A DNA stretch of 64,000 nucleotides from Streptomyces sp. ML-6 (GTDB taxonomy: Bacteria > Actinomycetota > Actinomycetes > Streptomycetales > Streptomycetaceae): positions 2,751,001-2,815,000 of the forward strand of contig NZ_JAOTIK010000001.1 of the NCBI RefSeq assembly GCF_030116705.1. The letters run 5' to 3'. The translations under genes were made by a program, and so were the position numbers. Each line of letters opens with the position of its first letter. Position 1 is the first letter of the stretch. The notes under the pieces are model-generated. The model was not told where the DNA came from and ran no database searches. It saw only the letters and a list, made by a program, of their open reading frames with translations. Of this stretch, positions 36,001 through 45,527 are shown piece after piece.

Positions 36001-38095
36001 CGGTCCACACGGCGGCGAAGGCGTCCTGGAAGCGGTCGCGGGCGTCGTCGGCGAGGTAGTTGCCGTCGGTCTGCGGCATCCGGAGCCCGAAGTCGTAGAT
36101 CCAGGCGTGCGTACGGTCCGCGCAGCGCAGCTCGTACGGGCGCTCGTCGACGACCTCGACGCCGAGCCGCTGGAGGGCCGGGAGCACGGCGGACAGGGAG
36201 ACCTGCTCACCGGTCCGGTAGATCTTGAAGCGGCGCTCGCCGGGGCCGGCGCCGACCGGCTCGTACAGGCTGAGGGCGAAGTCCTTCTCGTCCTTCTTGA
36301 GCGCCTCGAGGTGGACCAGGTCGGCCACGGCGGCGCGCGGCGTGTGGTCGGCCTTGTAGCCCTCGGGGAAGGAGTGGCCGTACTGGCGCAGCAGTTCGGC
36401 GGCCCGTTCCTCGCCGCACTCGGCGCCCAGCGCCTCCTGGAAGCCGTCCGCCCAGGAGCGGGCGGCCTCGACGAGCCGGGCCTCGATGCGGTCGGCCTCG
36501 GCGTCGGTGAGGTCGGGCAGTTCGGTGCCGGGGGCGACCCGGACGACGAAGTGCAGCCGGGAGAGGATCGACTCGGTGTTCCAGGCGGTGAAGTCGACGC
36601 TGATGCCGCCCAGTTCCTCCTTGAGGATGTCGATCAGGCGCAGCCGCACACCGGTGGTGTAGCGGTCGCGCGGCAGGTAGACGATCGCGGAGTAGTAGCG
36701 CCCGTACTCGTCCTGGCGCAGGTAGAGCCGCAGCCGACGGCGCTCCTGGAGGTAGAGCACGGAGGTGACCACGGAGCGCAGCTGGTCGACGGGCGTCTGG
36801 AAGAGCTCGTCGCGCGGGTACGTCTCCAGGATCTGGAGCAGGTCGCGGCCGTCGTGGCTGTTGGGTGAGAAGCCGGCTCCCTCCAGCACCTCGGCGACCT
36901 TGCGGCGGATGACGGGCACCCGGCGCACGGACTCGGTGTAGGCGGCGGAGGAGAACAGGCCGAGGAAGCGGCGCTCGCCGATGACGTTGCCGGCCTCGTC
37001 GAACTTCTTCACGCCGACGTAGTCGAGGTAGCTGGGGCGGTGCACGGTCGACCGGCTGTTGGCCTTGGTGAGGACGAGGAGCTTGCGCTCCCGGGCCTTG
37101 GCGCGGACGTCGGCGGGCAGCCGGTCGAAGGAGGGGCTGACCGGGTGCGCCTCGTCGACGCTGTGGTGCGGGTCGGAACGCAGGATGCCGAGGCCGGTGC
37201 CGGCGACGGCGGCCAGCGAGTCGGTGTCCTTCAGCTCGTACTCGCGGTAGCCGAGGAAGGTGAAGTGGTCGGCGGCGAGCCAGCGCAGCAGTTCCCTGGC
37301 CTCGTTGACCTCTTCGTCGGCGAGGTCGTCGAGCGGTTCGGCGGGCAGGTCGTCGGCGATGCGCAGCGCGGCCTCGCGCATCTTCTCCCAGTCCTCGACG
37401 GTCTCCCGCACGTCGGACAGGACGCGCAGCAGGTCGGCGGTGATCTGCTGGAGGTCGGCGCGGTCGGTCTCGCGGTCGATCTCGACGTGGATCCAGGACT
37501 CGACGAGTGCGTCGTGCGGCAGCTCGACCTTGCCGTCCTTCGTGCCGCCCTTGGCGTTCTTGCCGCCCTGCGGGCCCGCCTGGAGGCCGTTGCCCGCGGT
37601 GAGGACCTCGATGAGCTTGCCGGTGACGTCACGGCGCACGGCGACCTGCGGGTGGATCACGACGTGGATGCCGCGCCCCTGCCGGGACAGCTCGTTGGTG
37701 ACGGAGTCGACCAGGAACGGCATGTCGTCGGTGACCACCTCGACGACGGTGTGGCTGCACGTCCAGCCGTTCTCCTCGACGGTCGGGGTGTGCACCCGGA
37801 CGTTCGCCGTGCCCTGCGGGCGCGTTTCGGCCAGTCGGTAGTGGGAGGAGGCGGCCCCGAAGACGTCCACGGGGTCACGGCCCGTGATGTCCTCCGGAGC
37901 GGTGTGCAGGTAGTAGCGCTGGAGGTAGGAGAGGATTGCGTCCTGCCCGGGACGTTCCTGCTCGTCCCCGGTGCCCGCGACACGGACCCGGGAGGTACCG
38001 CCCGGCCCGCCGACACCACCGCCCGGGCTGTTGTCAGCTACCCTCGCGGCTCGTGCGAGCAGCTCGGCCTTGGCTTCGTCCAGCTTGGTCTGCAT
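33086..38095 (-). CDS. Large NAD-specific glutamate dehydrogenase
   Basis: The very long (1,669 residues) actinobacterial type of NAD-GDH, first described from Streptomyces clavuligerus, which deaminates glutamate to 2-oxoglutarate and ammonia, mainly in catabolism. The N-terminal half holds ACT-like regulatory regions (DMPFLVDSVTNELSRQGRGI). The catalytic core follows: RGGLRWSDRREDFRTE, then VPVGAKGGFVAKQL with the active lysine near residue 898, and VVGVGDMSGDVFGNGM for NAD binding. The C-terminus is the helical domain typical of this class. The start at MQTKLDEAKAEL has CAGGAG and AGAGGA upstream; a longer start at 38149 would add 18 residues. It is monocistronic, with its own terminator. 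Confidence 0.95.
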   Translation of the reverse strand: MQTKLDEAKAELLARAARVADNSPGGGVGGPGGTSRVRVAGTGDEQERPGQDAILSYLQRYYLHTAPEDITGRDPVDVFGAASSHYRLAETRPQGTANVRVHTPTVEENGWTCSHTVVEVVTDDMPFLVDSVTNELSRQGRGIHVVIHPQVAVRRDVTGKLIEVLTAGNGLQAGPQGGKNAKGGTKDGKVELPHDALVESWIHVEIDRETDRADLQQITADLLRVLSDVRETVEDWEKMREAALRIADDLPAEPLDDLADEEVNEARELLRWLAADHFTFLGYREYELKDTDSLAAVAGTGLGILRSDPHHSVDEAHPVSPSFDRLPADVRAKARERKLLVLTKANSRSTVHRPSYLDYVGVKKFDEAGNVIGERRFLGLFSSAAYTESVRRVPVIRRKVAEVLEGAGFSPNSHDGRDLLQILETYPRDELFQTPVDQLRSVVTSVLYLQERRRLRLYLRQDEYGRYYSAIVYLPRDRYTTGVRLRLIDILKEELGGISVDFTAWNTESILSRLHFVVRVAPGTELPDLTDAEADRIEARLVEAARSWADGFQEALGAECGEERAAELLRQYGHSFPEGYKADHTPRAAVADLVHLEALKKDEKDFALSLYEPVGAGPGERRFKIYRTGEQVSLSAVLPALQRLGVEVVDERPYELRCADRTHAWIYDFGLRMPQTDGNYLADDARDRFQDAFAAVWTGEAENDGFNSLVLGAGLTWRQAVVLRAYAKYLRQAGSTFSQDYMESTLRNNVHTTRLLVSLFEARMSPERQSAGTELTDGLLEELDGALDQVASLDEDRILRSFLTVIKATLRTNFFQMADSGKPHGYVSMKFDPQSIPDLPAPRPAFEIWVYSPRVEGVHLRFGKVARGGLRWSDRREDFRTEILGLVKAQMVKNTVIVPVGAKGGFVAKQLPDPAVDRDAWMAEGIASYRTFISALLDITDNMVAGEVVPPKDVVRHDEDDTYLVVAADKGTASFSDIANEVAVTYGFWLGDAFASGGSAGYDHKGMGITARGAWESVKRHFRELGHDTQTQDFTVVGVGDMSGDVFGNGMLLSEHIRLVAAFDHRHIFLDPTPDAATSYAERRRLFELPRSSWADYDKELLSAGGGVHPRSAKSIPINAHIREALDIEPGVTKMTPAELMQTILKAPVDLVWNGGIGTYIKSSAESNADVGDKANDAIRVNGQDLRAKVVGEGGNLGATQLGRIEFARTGGRINTDAIDNSAGVDTSDHEVNIKILLNGLVRDGDMTVKQRNKLLAEMTDEIGRLVLRNNYAQNVALANATAQSASLLHAHQRFMRRLGRDGDLDRALEFLPNDRQIRELLNAGKGLTQPELAVLLAYTKITVARELIRTSLPDDPHLQQLLHAYFPHQLREQFPEAVDGHALRREIITTVLVNDTVNTGGSTFLHRLREETGASIEEIVRAQFAAREIFGLGQVWDAVEALDNKVAADVQTRVRLHSRRLVERGSRWLLGNRPQPLEIAETVDFFKAGVEQVWAELPKMLKGTDLEWYQSILDELTEAGVPGELAQRVAGFSSAFPALDIVAITERTGKDPLAVAEVYYDLADRLGITRLMDRIIELPRADRWQSMARASIREDLYAAHAALTADVLSVGNGGSTPEERFKAWEEKNAAILTRSRSTLDEIQGSDAFDLANLSVAMRTMRTLLRTHA

Positions 38096-38488
38096 GTCCT
38101 CTGGCTCCTGTCGCGCGCCGTTGCGTGACGTAGGTGGAATGGGCGGCATAGCACCATGACCCGGATCTTCCGGTCCGGGTCGACGCTACCGCTCTGCCGC
38201 TGTGAGAGATGCCCGGAACCGTTTCGGCCCCTCCGGGGAGTCGGTCCGGGCGGTGAGGATCGGCGACGGCCCGGAGGATGTGGCACTCCGGGTGCGGGCC
38301 GGGGGCTCCACTGCCCCCGAGGCGTATCGCGCTGATCACGGGGTCCAGGCTATCTCGCCCGACCCCTTCGCCGTCATGAGTTGTATATGTCCAAAAAACG
38401 GCTCCGAATTTGACACCTTGGACAGCGCGCCCGCCCGTATTGCCGCACTCTGGTAACGAACAGGCCGACGAACCGTGGGAGCCCCACC
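38096..38488. other. Divergent intergenic region, glutamate dehydrogenase / DJ-1 protein
   Basis: No gene seen. An AT-rich pocket (38376-38416) contains TATACA on the minus strand (38382-38387), a plausible -10 box for the dehydrogenase without a convincing -35, and TTTGACACC on the plus strand that could be a -35 element for the DJ-1 gene. Confidence 0.4.
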
Positions 38489-39058
38489 ATGGCACCGAAG
38501 ATCCTGATCGTCACCGGCGACGCCGCCGAGTCCCTGGAGGTCCTCTACCCGTACCAGCGACTGCGCGAGGAGGGGTACGACGTCCATGTCGCGGCCCCCA
38601 GCCGCAAGACGCTGCGCTTCGTGGTCCACGACTTCGTGCCCGGGTTCGACACCTACACCGAGAAGCCCGGCTACACCTGGCCCGCCGACCTGGCCTTCTC
38701 CGAGGTCGACGCCGGGGACTACGCGGCCCTGGTGATCCCGGGCGGCCGGGCTCCCGAGTACCTGCGCAACGACGCGGAGCTGCGCAAGATCCTCAAGGCG
38801 TTCTTCGACTCGGACCGGCCCGTGGCCCAGATCTGCCACGGTCCGCTGATGACCGCGGCGATCGGCGCGCTGACCGGGCGGCACGTCACGGCGTACCCCG
38901 CGCTGGAGCTGGACATGCAGGCGGCGGGCGCCACCTTCGAGGACCACGAGGCGGTGGTCGACGGCGTGCTGGTCTCCGCCCGGGCGTGGCCGGACCACTC
39001 GGCGTGGATGCGCGAGTTCCTGAAGGTCCTCCGCGAGAAGGCCCCGGTCGACGCCTGA
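38489..39058 (+). CDS. DJ-1/PfpI-family protein
   Basis: A 189-residue single-domain protein of the class I amidotransferase-like fold. The nucleophile elbow reads AQICHGPLM with the conserved cysteine, the preceding strand ALVIPGGRAPEYLR carries the conserved glutamate/oxyanion region, and the protein opens KILIVTGDAAESLEVLYPYQRL. Family members act as stress-related deglycases, chaperones or peptidases; which of these applies cannot be told. GTGGGAGCC precedes the ATG. It is divergent from glutamate dehydrogenase and not in an operon. Confidence 0.9.
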   Translation: MAPKILIVTGDAAESLEVLYPYQRLREEGYDVHVAAPSRKTLRFVVHDFVPGFDTYTEKPGYTWPADLAFSEVDAGDYAALVIPGGRAPEYLRNDAELRKILKAFFDSDRPVAQICHGPLMTAAIGALTGRHVTAYPALELDMQAAGATFEDHEAVVDGVLVSARAWPDHSAWMREFLKVLREKAPVDA

Positions 39059-39208
39059 CCTCCCAGCACCTCACCCTGCCGACACCAGGCCACCTGGCAC
39101 CTCACTCGGCCGGCGCCTGGTCTCCCGGCACCTCACCCGGCTGGTTCAACGCCCGGCGCCTGGTCGGCGCGGCCACGGCGCCTGTCCGAATCTCCTACGT
39201 GAGATGCC

Positions 39209-39880
39209 TCACCCGGTCAGCCGCTCGGCGAGGTGCGCGGCCTCGGCCAGGCTGTCCACCACCGGCACCCCGGCGGCCTCCAGGCTGGCCCTGCTGTGCG
39301 ACCCGCCGGTGTAGAGCACGGCCTTCGCGCCGACGTGGGCCGCGGCCACGGCGTCGTCCACCGCGTCACCGATGACCACCGTGTACTGCGGGGATATCCC
39401 GTCCAGCGCGGCGAGGTGCCGTTCCATGTGCCGCGCCTTGCTGCCCCCGGACGGCCCGGTACGGCCGTCGACCCGTACGAAATGCGCCTCGATGCCGTAG
39501 CCCCGCACCACCGGGACCAGCTCCTCGTGCCCGTACATGCTCAGCAGCGACTGGCTGCGCCCGGCCAGCCGCCACTGCGCGAGGAGCTCCTCGGCCCCCT
39601 CGGTGAGCCCGCAGGCGGCCCGCTGCTCGGTGTAGTACCGGTGGAACACCCCGTCCATCCGCTCCCACTCGGCCTCCGTGGGCAGCCGGCCCAGCAACCG
39701 TTCGTAGAAGCGGGGTATCGGGACGCAGTACATCTCGCGGTACTGCTCCAGGGTGATCGGTTCCAGGCCGATCTCGCCGAACGCGGCGTTCGTGGCCCCG
39801 ACGACCGCGACGTTGTCATCGAGCAGTGTGCCGTTCCAGTCCCAGATCAGATGCGTGCGGTGCTTCCCGTGGCTCCCCAT
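39209..39880 (-). CDS. HAD-superfamily phosphatase (phosphoglycolate phosphatase-like)
   Basis: HAD hydrolase of about 223 residues. Motif I is LIWDWNGTLLDD (nucleophile Asp, with the second Asp replaced by Asn as DWNGT, a variant found in some HADs), motif II Ser is in LLSMYGHEELVP, motif III Lys in GGSKARHMERHL, and motif IV in VVIGDAVDDAVAAAHVGAKAVLYTGG. An alpha-helical cap lies between motifs I and II (about 40-110). ATG at 39880 (MGSHGKHRTHL) places motif I near the N-terminus; a TTG at 39910 is an alternative. The substrate is unknown. It converges on the DJ-1 gene. Confidence 0.88.
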   Translation of the reverse strand: MGSHGKHRTHLIWDWNGTLLDDNVAVVGATNAAFGEIGLEPITLEQYREMYCVPIPRFYERLLGRLPTEAEWERMDGVFHRYYTEQRAACGLTEGAEELLAQWRLAGRSQSLLSMYGHEELVPVVRGYGIEAHFVRVDGRTGPSGGSKARHMERHLAALDGISPQYTVVIGDAVDDAVAAAHVGAKAVLYTGGSHSRASLEAAGVPVVDSLAEAAHLAERLTG

Positions 39881-39915
39881 GCGTAAGAAAGTACCCGCCA
39901 GGTCCGACAACCCGT

Positions 39916-39963
39916 TCGAGCAACCACTTCCCGGACGCCTCCGGCAACCACTTCCCGGACACC
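39916..39963. repeat. Short tandem repeat before the HAD gene
   Basis: CAACCACTTCCCGGACxCCTCCGG occurs twice in direct succession in the gap between the HAD gene and the conserved protein gene upstream. Confidence 0.55.
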
Positions 39964-40031
39964 TCCGGCAGGTCTCCGGCCGGGCTCCCGTCGGCCTCCC
40001 GCGCGTCGTGCCCGGGCTCCGGGTCCGCCCC

Positions 40032-40538
40032 TCAGCCGATCAGGTTCGGGATCTCCTGGACGCCGAACCACAGCAGCTCGTGGTCCTCGGCGCCGTCCAC
40101 GGTGAACTGCGCGTCGTCGTCACCGAGGTCCGCGGCCCCCAGGGCCGTGACGGCGGCCGTGACGTCCTCCCGCGCGTCGTCCGAGTCGACGTGCACGGCG
40201 GCGGCCTTGGCGAGCGGCACGGAGGAAGCGATCCGCACCTCGCCGAGCGAGGACGAGTCGAGGCTTCGGTCCGGGTCGGCGACGGCCGCGCCGTCCGGTA
40301 CGTCGACGGCGACGACGACCCGGCGGCACACCTCGCCGGGATCCCGGGCGATCATGCGCAGGGAGGCGGAGGCGGCCCGGTTGAGCGCCGCGTACTCCAG
40401 CTCCTCGATGTCGTCGGAGACGTACCACTCGCGCAGTCCGGGGGTCACCGCGTACGCGGTGAGCGGGCCGGGACCGATCTCGCCCGCCCCGTGCGCCGCT
40501 GCGAGACCAGAGAGGGTCAGGGGGACGTACACGCGCAT
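40032..40538 (-). CDS. Conserved actinobacterial protein (DUF6912-like)
   Basis: A 168-residue soluble protein without recognisable enzyme motifs. It starts MRVYVPLTLSGLAAAHGAGE and contains 'YAVTPGLREWYVSDDIEELEYAALNRAA', which I recall as a conserved Streptomyces family (named DUF6912 in some databases). The rest is rich in Asp/Ala, and the C-terminus reads LLWFGVQEIPNLIG. The ATG is chosen because the conserved start MRVYVPL follows it; upstream codons in the same frame are low-complexity. The function is unknown. It lies on the same strand as the HAD gene, 150 bases apart. Confidence 0.8.
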   Translation of the reverse strand: MRVYVPLTLSGLAAAHGAGEIGPGPLTAYAVTPGLREWYVSDDIEELEYAALNRAASASLRMIARDPGEVCRRVVVAVDVPDGAAVADPDRSLDSSSLGEVRIASSVPLAKAAAVHVDSDDAREDVTAAVTALGAADLGDDDAQFTVDGAEDHELLWFGVQEIPNLIG

Positions 40539-40737
40539 GGCTGGGCCGCTTTCGTAGTCGGAAACGCCCTCAGGATACGTGCGACGTCCCCCTTTGGGGT
40601 CACGTGTGCCGACGCCGGTCCGTCCACCCCGCGACCGTTCCTCACCCTCCCGCCGCCCGCCGCACACCCCGCCCGCCGGCCCCCGCCTCACCCGGATAGG
40701 TGATTCGTCCCAACCGCTCCGGGCGCCCCGCCACCGC

Positions 40738-40766
40738 TTGCGGCCCGTTCCCGACCGCCGTAGAAG
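40738..40766 (+). promoter_or_regulatory. Predicted promoter of the Rv3235-like gene
   Basis: TTGCGG (40738-40743), a 17-base spacer, then TAGAAG (40761-40766), close to the Streptomyces housekeeping consensus. It lies 63 bases before the start codon. Confidence 0.5.
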
Positions 40767-40828
40767 ATCCCCACCAGAAGTTACTGCCCGGTATGCGACC
40801 GGGACTCTGAAGCACGGGGGCGATGACG

Positions 40829-41257
40829 ATGAGCACGAACAGGACCCGGCCCGCCGGACGCCACGACCGGCGCGGACCCCACTCCGTACCACCCCAGCGC
40901 ACGAGGGTGCCCCGGCGCGTGCGCCCCCACCACTGGTTCGCCGAACGCCTCCTCGCGGTGCTCAGCGGTCAGCGTCCGGTGCACTGGATGCTCGGCCACA
41001 CCATCGGCGAGGCGTACGACCAGCTGGCCGAGCTGGCCCCGCGCACCCCGCTCAGGGGCCGCGGCGCCCGTCCCGTGATCCGCATGTGCCACGGCGCCCA
41101 GCCGGCCCCGGGCGTGGTGGAGGCCTGCGCGAGCATCGCGGCGGGCGAACAGGTGCGGGCGATGGCCTTCCGCCTGGAGCAGGGCACCGACCTCCGCTGG
41201 CGCTGCGCCGCGGTGGAACTGGGCGGCGAACGCCTCCAGGCCCCCCTGCCCCACTGA
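40829..41257 (+). CDS. Rv3235-family conserved protein
   Basis: A 142-residue protein with a basic, disordered N-terminus (to about 30) and a conserved C-terminal domain ('HHWFAERLLAVLSGQRPVHWML', 'LGHTIGEAYDQLAEL', ending with a beta-rich 'EQVRAMAFRLEQGTDLRWRC'). I recognise this as the family of Mycobacterium tuberculosis Rv3235, which lies near secA in actinobacteria; the function is unknown. ATG at 40829 is preferred over the ATG six bases earlier because GGGGG then has normal spacing. It converges on secA. Confidence 0.8.
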   Translation: MSTNRTRPAGRHDRRGPHSVPPQRTRVPRRVRPHHWFAERLLAVLSGQRPVHWMLGHTIGEAYDQLAELAPRTPLRGRGARPVIRMCHGAQPAPGVVEACASIAAGEQVRAMAFRLEQGTDLRWRCAAVELGGERLQAPLPH

Positions 41258-41322
41258 CCCCTCCCCCGCCCCTCCCATCCCCGGGGACCGCCGGGACAGG
41301 AACCGGAACGGGGGAACGGAGG

Positions 41323-41361
<39 letters not shown>

Positions 41362-41607
41362 AACGGAGGCACGAACATACGGAGGGATGGAGAAATGGAG
41401 GAACGGCTACAGAGAGCGACCGAACGGACACAGCCGGGCCCGGAGGGCCCCGAGCCCCTCACAGGGCCGGAAAGGGGCCTCAGCGCCCCCGGAGAGCCCC
41501 CTCAGGGCGGGCCCCGGCCCGGAGCCACCCGAGCGGCCCCCTCCCGCTTTCAGCCCACCCGGCGGTTGAGGAGCGGGGACAGCGGAGCGGAGCCCCGGTT
41601 ACGGAAA

Positions 41608-41666
41608 GGGGCGGGATGGCCGCTGTGCGAGGAAAGGACAGCCCCGCACAACGGCCACCCCGCCCC
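41608..41666 (-). other. Long hairpin in the secA 3' untranslated region
   Basis: Arms of 22 bases (41608-41629 and 41645-41666) match at 20 positions. Read as minus-strand RNA, both mismatches become G-U pairs, so a continuous 22-bp stem forms only in the secA transcript direction. No T run follows. It could be a terminator or a 3' stabiliser. Confidence 0.55.
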
Positions 41667-41821
41667 GCCCGTCCCAGCCGCACCGAAGCCAAAACAGGCC
41701 GGGGCCGGACGCCACCCTCACGCGCCCGACCCCGGCCCCGAACCGACCACCGCCACCGCCACCGCCGACACCGTCAGCGGAACCGGCGGCTTCCGGCCCT
41801 TCACCGCGTCACTTCTCGCCG

Positions 41822-44638
41822 TCACTTCTTGCGGCGCCGGCCTCCGCCGTTCTTCTGCGCCTTGCGCCGCTCCGCCCGGGTCAGCCCGTCCGACTCGGAC
41901 CCGGTCGTGCCGCCGCCGTTGGAGAAGTCGCCCTCGACGACGCCGCCCTCCCCGTCCACCGTGGGGGCGGAGAAGTGCAGCCGGTCGGGGCGCTGCGGGG
42001 CGTCGAGCCCCTTGGCCCGGATCTCCGGACGCGCCGCCGGTACGGCATCCTCCTTGACGAGCGAGGGCCGCTCGGCCTCGTCCTGCACCGGGACCTCCTC
42101 GACCTGCTGCTCGACCTGGACCTCCAGGTTGAACAGGTAGCCGACGGACTCCTCCTTGATGCCTTCCATCATGGCGTTGAACATGTCGAAGCCCTCGCGC
42201 TGGTACTCGACCAGCGGGTCCTTCTGCGCCATGGCCCGCAGGCCGATGCCCTCCTGGAGGTAGTCCATCTCGTAGAGGTGCTCGCGCCACTTGCGGTCGA
42301 GGACGGACAGGACCACACGCCGCTCGAGCTCACGCATGATGTCCGAGCCGAGCTGCTTCTCGCGCGCGTCGTACTGCTCGTGGATGTCGTCCTTGATCGA
42401 CTCGCCGATGAACTCGGCCGTGATCCCGGCCCGGTCCCCGGCCGCCTCCTCGAGCTCCTCGATGGTGACCTTCACCGGGTAGAGCTGCTTGAACGCGCCC
42501 CACAGCCGGTCCAGGTCCCATTCCTCGGCAAAGCCCTCGCTGGTCTCCTGGCGGATGTAGTCGTCGATCGTGTCGTCCATGAAGTGGCGGATCTGGTCCT
42601 GCAGGTCCTCGCCCTCCAGGACCCGGCGGCGCTCGCCGTAGATGACCTCGCGCTGCCGGTTGAGCACCTCGTCGTACTTCAGGACGTTCTTGCGCGTCTC
42701 GAAGTTCTGCTGCTCGACCTGCGACTGGGCCGACGCGATCGCCCGCGTCACCATCTTGTTCTCGATCGGGACGTCGTCCGGCACGTTGGCCATCGACATG
42801 ACCCGCTCGACCATCTGCGCCTTGAACAGCCGCATCAGGTCGTCGCCGAGCGACAGGTAGAAGCGGGACTCGCCCGGGTCGCCCTGACGGCCGGAACGAC
42901 CGCGCAGCTGGTTGTCGATGCGCCGCGACTCGTGCCGCTCGGTACCCAGGACGTAGAGGCCGCCGAGCTCCTTGACCTCTTCGAACTCCGCCTTCACGGC
43001 CTGCTCGGCCTTCTGCAGCGCGGCGGGCAGCGCGGCCGCCCACTCCTCGACGTGCTCGACGGGGTCGAGGCCGCGCTGACGCAGCTCCGCCTCGGCGAGG
43101 TCGTCGGGGTTGCCGCCGAGCTTGATGTCGGTGCCTCGGCCGGCCATGTTCGTCGCGACCGTGACCGCGCCCTTGCGGCCCGCCTGGGCGACGATCGTCG
43201 CCTCCCGGTCGTGCTGCTTGGCGTTGAGCACCTCGTGCTGGACACCGCGCTTGGAGAGCTGCTGCGAGAGGTACTCGGACTTCTCGACCGAGGTGGTGCC
43301 GACCAGGATCGGCTGGCCCTTCTCGTGCTTCTCGACGATGTCGTCGACGACCGCGGCGAACTTAGCGACCTCGGTGCGGTAGATCAGGTCCGACTGGTCG
43401 GCGCGGATCATCGGCCGGTTGGTCGGGATCGGCACCACGCCGAGCTTGTAGATCTGGTGGAACTCCGCGGCCTCGGTCATCGCCGTACCGGTCATGCCGG
43501 AGAGCTTGTCGTAGAGGCGGAAGAAGTTCTGCAGGGTGATCGTGGCGAGGGTCTGGTTCTCGTCCTTGATGTCCACCCCTTCCTTCGCCTCGATCGCCTG
43601 GTGCATGCCCTCGTTGTAGCGGCGGCCGGCGAGGATACGACCGGTGTGCTCATCGACGATCATGACTTCGCCGTCGATGACGACGTAGTCCTTGTCCTTC
43701 TTGAAGAGTTCCTTGGCCTTGATGGCGTTGTTGAGGTACCCGACGAGAGGCGTGTTCACCGACTCGTAGAGGTTCTCGATGCCGAGCCAGTCCTCGACCT
43801 TCGAGACACCGGACTCGTGGATGGCGACGGTCCGCTTCTTCTCGTCGACCTCGTAGTCGCCGGTCTCCTCGAGGCCCTTGAGCGGGTTGCCCGCTTCGCC
43901 CTTGGTGAGGCGGGTGACCAGCTTGGCGAAGTCGCCGTACCACTTGGTGGCCTGGTCGGCCGGGCCGGAGATGATCAGCGGCGTACGGGCCTCGTCGACG
44001 AGGATCGAGTCGACCTCGTCGACCACGGCGAAGTTGTGGCCGCGCTGGACGAGTTCGTCCGCGGACCACGCCATGTTGTCGCGGAGGTAGTCGAAGCCGA
44101 ACTCGTTGTTCGTGCCGTACGTGATGTCGCAGGCGTACTGCTCACGGCGCTGGGCCGGCGTCATGTTGGCGATGATGCAGCCGACGGTCAGGCCCAGGAA
44201 CTTGTGGACCCGCCCCGTCAGTTCGGAGTCGCGCTCGGCCAGGTAGTCGTTGACCGTGATCAGGTGCACGCCCTTGCCGGAGAGCGCGTTGAGGTACGCC
44301 GGCAGGGTGCCGACCAGGGTCTTGCCCTCGCCGGTCTTCATCTCGGCCACGTAACCGAGGTGCAGGGCTGCGCCGCCCATCATCTGTACGTCGTAGTGGC
44401 GCTGTCCGAGGACTCGCTTGGCGGCCTCACGGACGGTCGCGAATGCTTCGGGGAGCAGGTCGTCCAGGCTCTCGCCGTCCGCGTACCGTTCCTTGTACTC
44501 GTCGGTGAGCGCCCGCAGCTCGGCGTCGGAGAGGTTGACGAAGTCCTCTTCGATGGAGCTGACCTGGTCCGCGATGCGGTGCAGTTTGCGCAGGATCTTG
44601 CCTTCGCCTGCACGCATGAGCTTGTTGAAGACGGACAC
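41822..44638 (-). CDS. secA: Preprotein translocase ATPase SecA
   Basis: The motor of the general secretion pathway, pushing unfolded precursors through SecYEG. 938 residues. Walker A is MKTGEGKT, the DEAD-like box is [14 protein letters not shown], followed by the preprotein cross-linking domain, the second nucleotide fold ([47 protein letters not shown]), and the helical scaffold/wing. The C-terminus ends in a basic Lys/Arg tail and lacks the zinc-binding CxCx8CH motif found in many SecA proteins, as is usual in actinobacteria. The start is GTG ([13 protein letters not shown]), with AAGGAG upstream. It is transcribed alone. Confidence 0.97.
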   Translation of the reverse strand: MSVFNKLMRAGEGKILRKLHRIADQVSSIEEDFVNLSDAELRALTDEYKERYADGESLDDLLPEAFATVREAAKRVLGQRHYDVQMMGGAALHLGYVAEMKTGEGKTLVGTLPAYLNALSGKGVHLITVNDYLAERDSELTGRVHKFLGLTVGCIIANMTPAQRREQYACDITYGTNNEFGFDYLRDNMAWSADELVQRGHNFAVVDEVDSILVDEARTPLIISGPADQATKWYGDFAKLVTRLTKGEAGNPLKGLEETGDYEVDEKKRTVAIHESGVSKVEDWLGIENLYESVNTPLVGYLNNAIKAKELFKKDKDYVVIDGEVMIVDEHTGRILAGRRYNEGMHQAIEAKEGVDIKDENQTLATITLQNFFRLYDKLSGMTGTAMTEAAEFHQIYKLGVVPIPTNRPMIRADQSDLIYRTEVAKFAAVVDDIVEKHEKGQPILVGTTSVEKSEYLSQQLSKRGVQHEVLNAKQHDREATIVAQAGRKGAVTVATNMAGRGTDIKLGGNPDDLAEAELRQRGLDPVEHVEEWAAALPAALQKAEQAVKAEFEEVKELGGLYVLGTERHESRRIDNQLRGRSGRQGDPGESRFYLSLGDDLMRLFKAQMVERVMSMANVPDDVPIENKMVTRAIASAQSQVEQQNFETRKNVLKYDEVLNRQREVIYGERRRVLEGEDLQDQIRHFMDDTIDDYIRQETSEGFAEEWDLDRLWGAFKQLYPVKVTIEELEEAAGDRAGITAEFIGESIKDDIHEQYDAREKQLGSDIMRELERRVVLSVLDRKWREHLYEMDYLQEGIGLRAMAQKDPLVEYQREGFDMFNAMMEGIKEESVGYLFNLEVQVEQQVEEVPVQDEAERPSLVKEDAVPAARPEIRAKGLDAPQRPDRLHFSAPTVDGEGGVVEGDFSNGGGTTGSESDGLTRAERRKAQKNGGGRRRKK

Positions 44639-44876
44639 TGAGGCTGGTCTCCTTGCCGGTCGGGCCTGGCACTGGGTCGTGTGTGGACTCTGGCGCGGGC
44701 ACGGCAGGTGGGCCCCACCGCAACGGCCATCGTAAGCGAGGACCCGCCCGCGCCGGGAGGGCTGCCGCCGCGTTGGCCCCACCGTCCCTCCTGGGTCAAC
44801 GGCCGGGGAGTGCCGAAGGTGCCGGGAAGTACGAAAAGTGTTCGCCCCGCGACCGGTGCGTCACCAGAATCCGTAC

Positions 44877-45449
44877 ATGGACCCGATCACCCTCACCACC
44901 GACCGCCTGTCGCTGCGCCCCTTCACCGGCGAGGACGTCGACGGAATCCACGCGGCCTGTCAGGATCCGGACATCCGGCGCTGGACGGTCGTGCCCTCCC
45001 CCTACAGCCGCGCCGACGCCGAGTTCTTCGCGGAGAAGCTGTGTCCCGACGGCTGGCGCGACGACTCCTCGTACAACTTCGCGGTGGTCCTGCGCACCGG
45101 CGGGGCCCTGGTGGGCGCGCTCGGCCTCACCCGCCACAACCTCCCGGGCCTGTACGAGGTGGGTTTCTGGTCCGCCGCCGAGCACCGCGGGAACGGCTAC
45201 ACGACGGAAGCGGTGCTGTCCGCCGCCCGCTGGGCGTTCACGGAGCTGGGCTGCGACCGGCTGGAGTGGCGCGCCGAGGCCGGTAACACCGCCTCGCGCG
45301 CCGTGGCCCTGCGGGCGGGGTTCCGGATGGAGGGCGAGCAGCGTTCGGGGCTGTTCAACAAGGGGGTGCGGCGCGATGCCTGGGTGGGGGCGCTGCTCCC
45401 CTCCGACCTCGGCCTGCCGGGCACCCACCCCTATCTGCCCGTCCCCTGA
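44877..45449 (+). CDS. GNAT-family N-acetyltransferase (RimJ/RimL-like)
   Basis: 190 residues of the RimJ/RimL subfamily: opening MDPITLTTDRLSLRPF, 'GALGLTRHNLPGLYEVGFWS', the acetyl-CoA loop 'AEHRGNGYTTEAVLSAARWA', and 'LEWRAEAGNTASRAVALRAGFRMEGEQR'. It would acetylate an amine on a protein N-terminus, antibiotic or small molecule; the substrate is unknown. ATG at 44877 is chosen for the canonical family start; an upstream in-frame start at 44838 would add 13 atypical residues. It is divergent from secA. Confidence 0.88.
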   Translation: MDPITLTTDRLSLRPFTGEDVDGIHAACQDPDIRRWTVVPSPYSRADAEFFAEKLCPDGWRDDSSYNFAVVLRTGGALVGALGLTRHNLPGLYEVGFWSAAEHRGNGYTTEAVLSAARWAFTELGCDRLEWRAEAGNTASRAVALRAGFRMEGEQRSGLFNKGVRRDAWVGALLPSDLGLPGTHPYLPVP

Positions 45450-45527
45450 ACGAGTGGCCCCGCCGGCCCGTCCGGGTCCCGCCGGGGCCCGGACCGGCTG
45501 TCAGTGGCTGCCTCTAGGGTGCGGGGC

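Noticed and set aside
40539..40892. N-terminal extension of the DUF6912-like protein
   Set aside because: The added residues are Arg/Gly-rich and overlap the divergent promoter; the conserved start MRVYVPL marks the real N-terminus.
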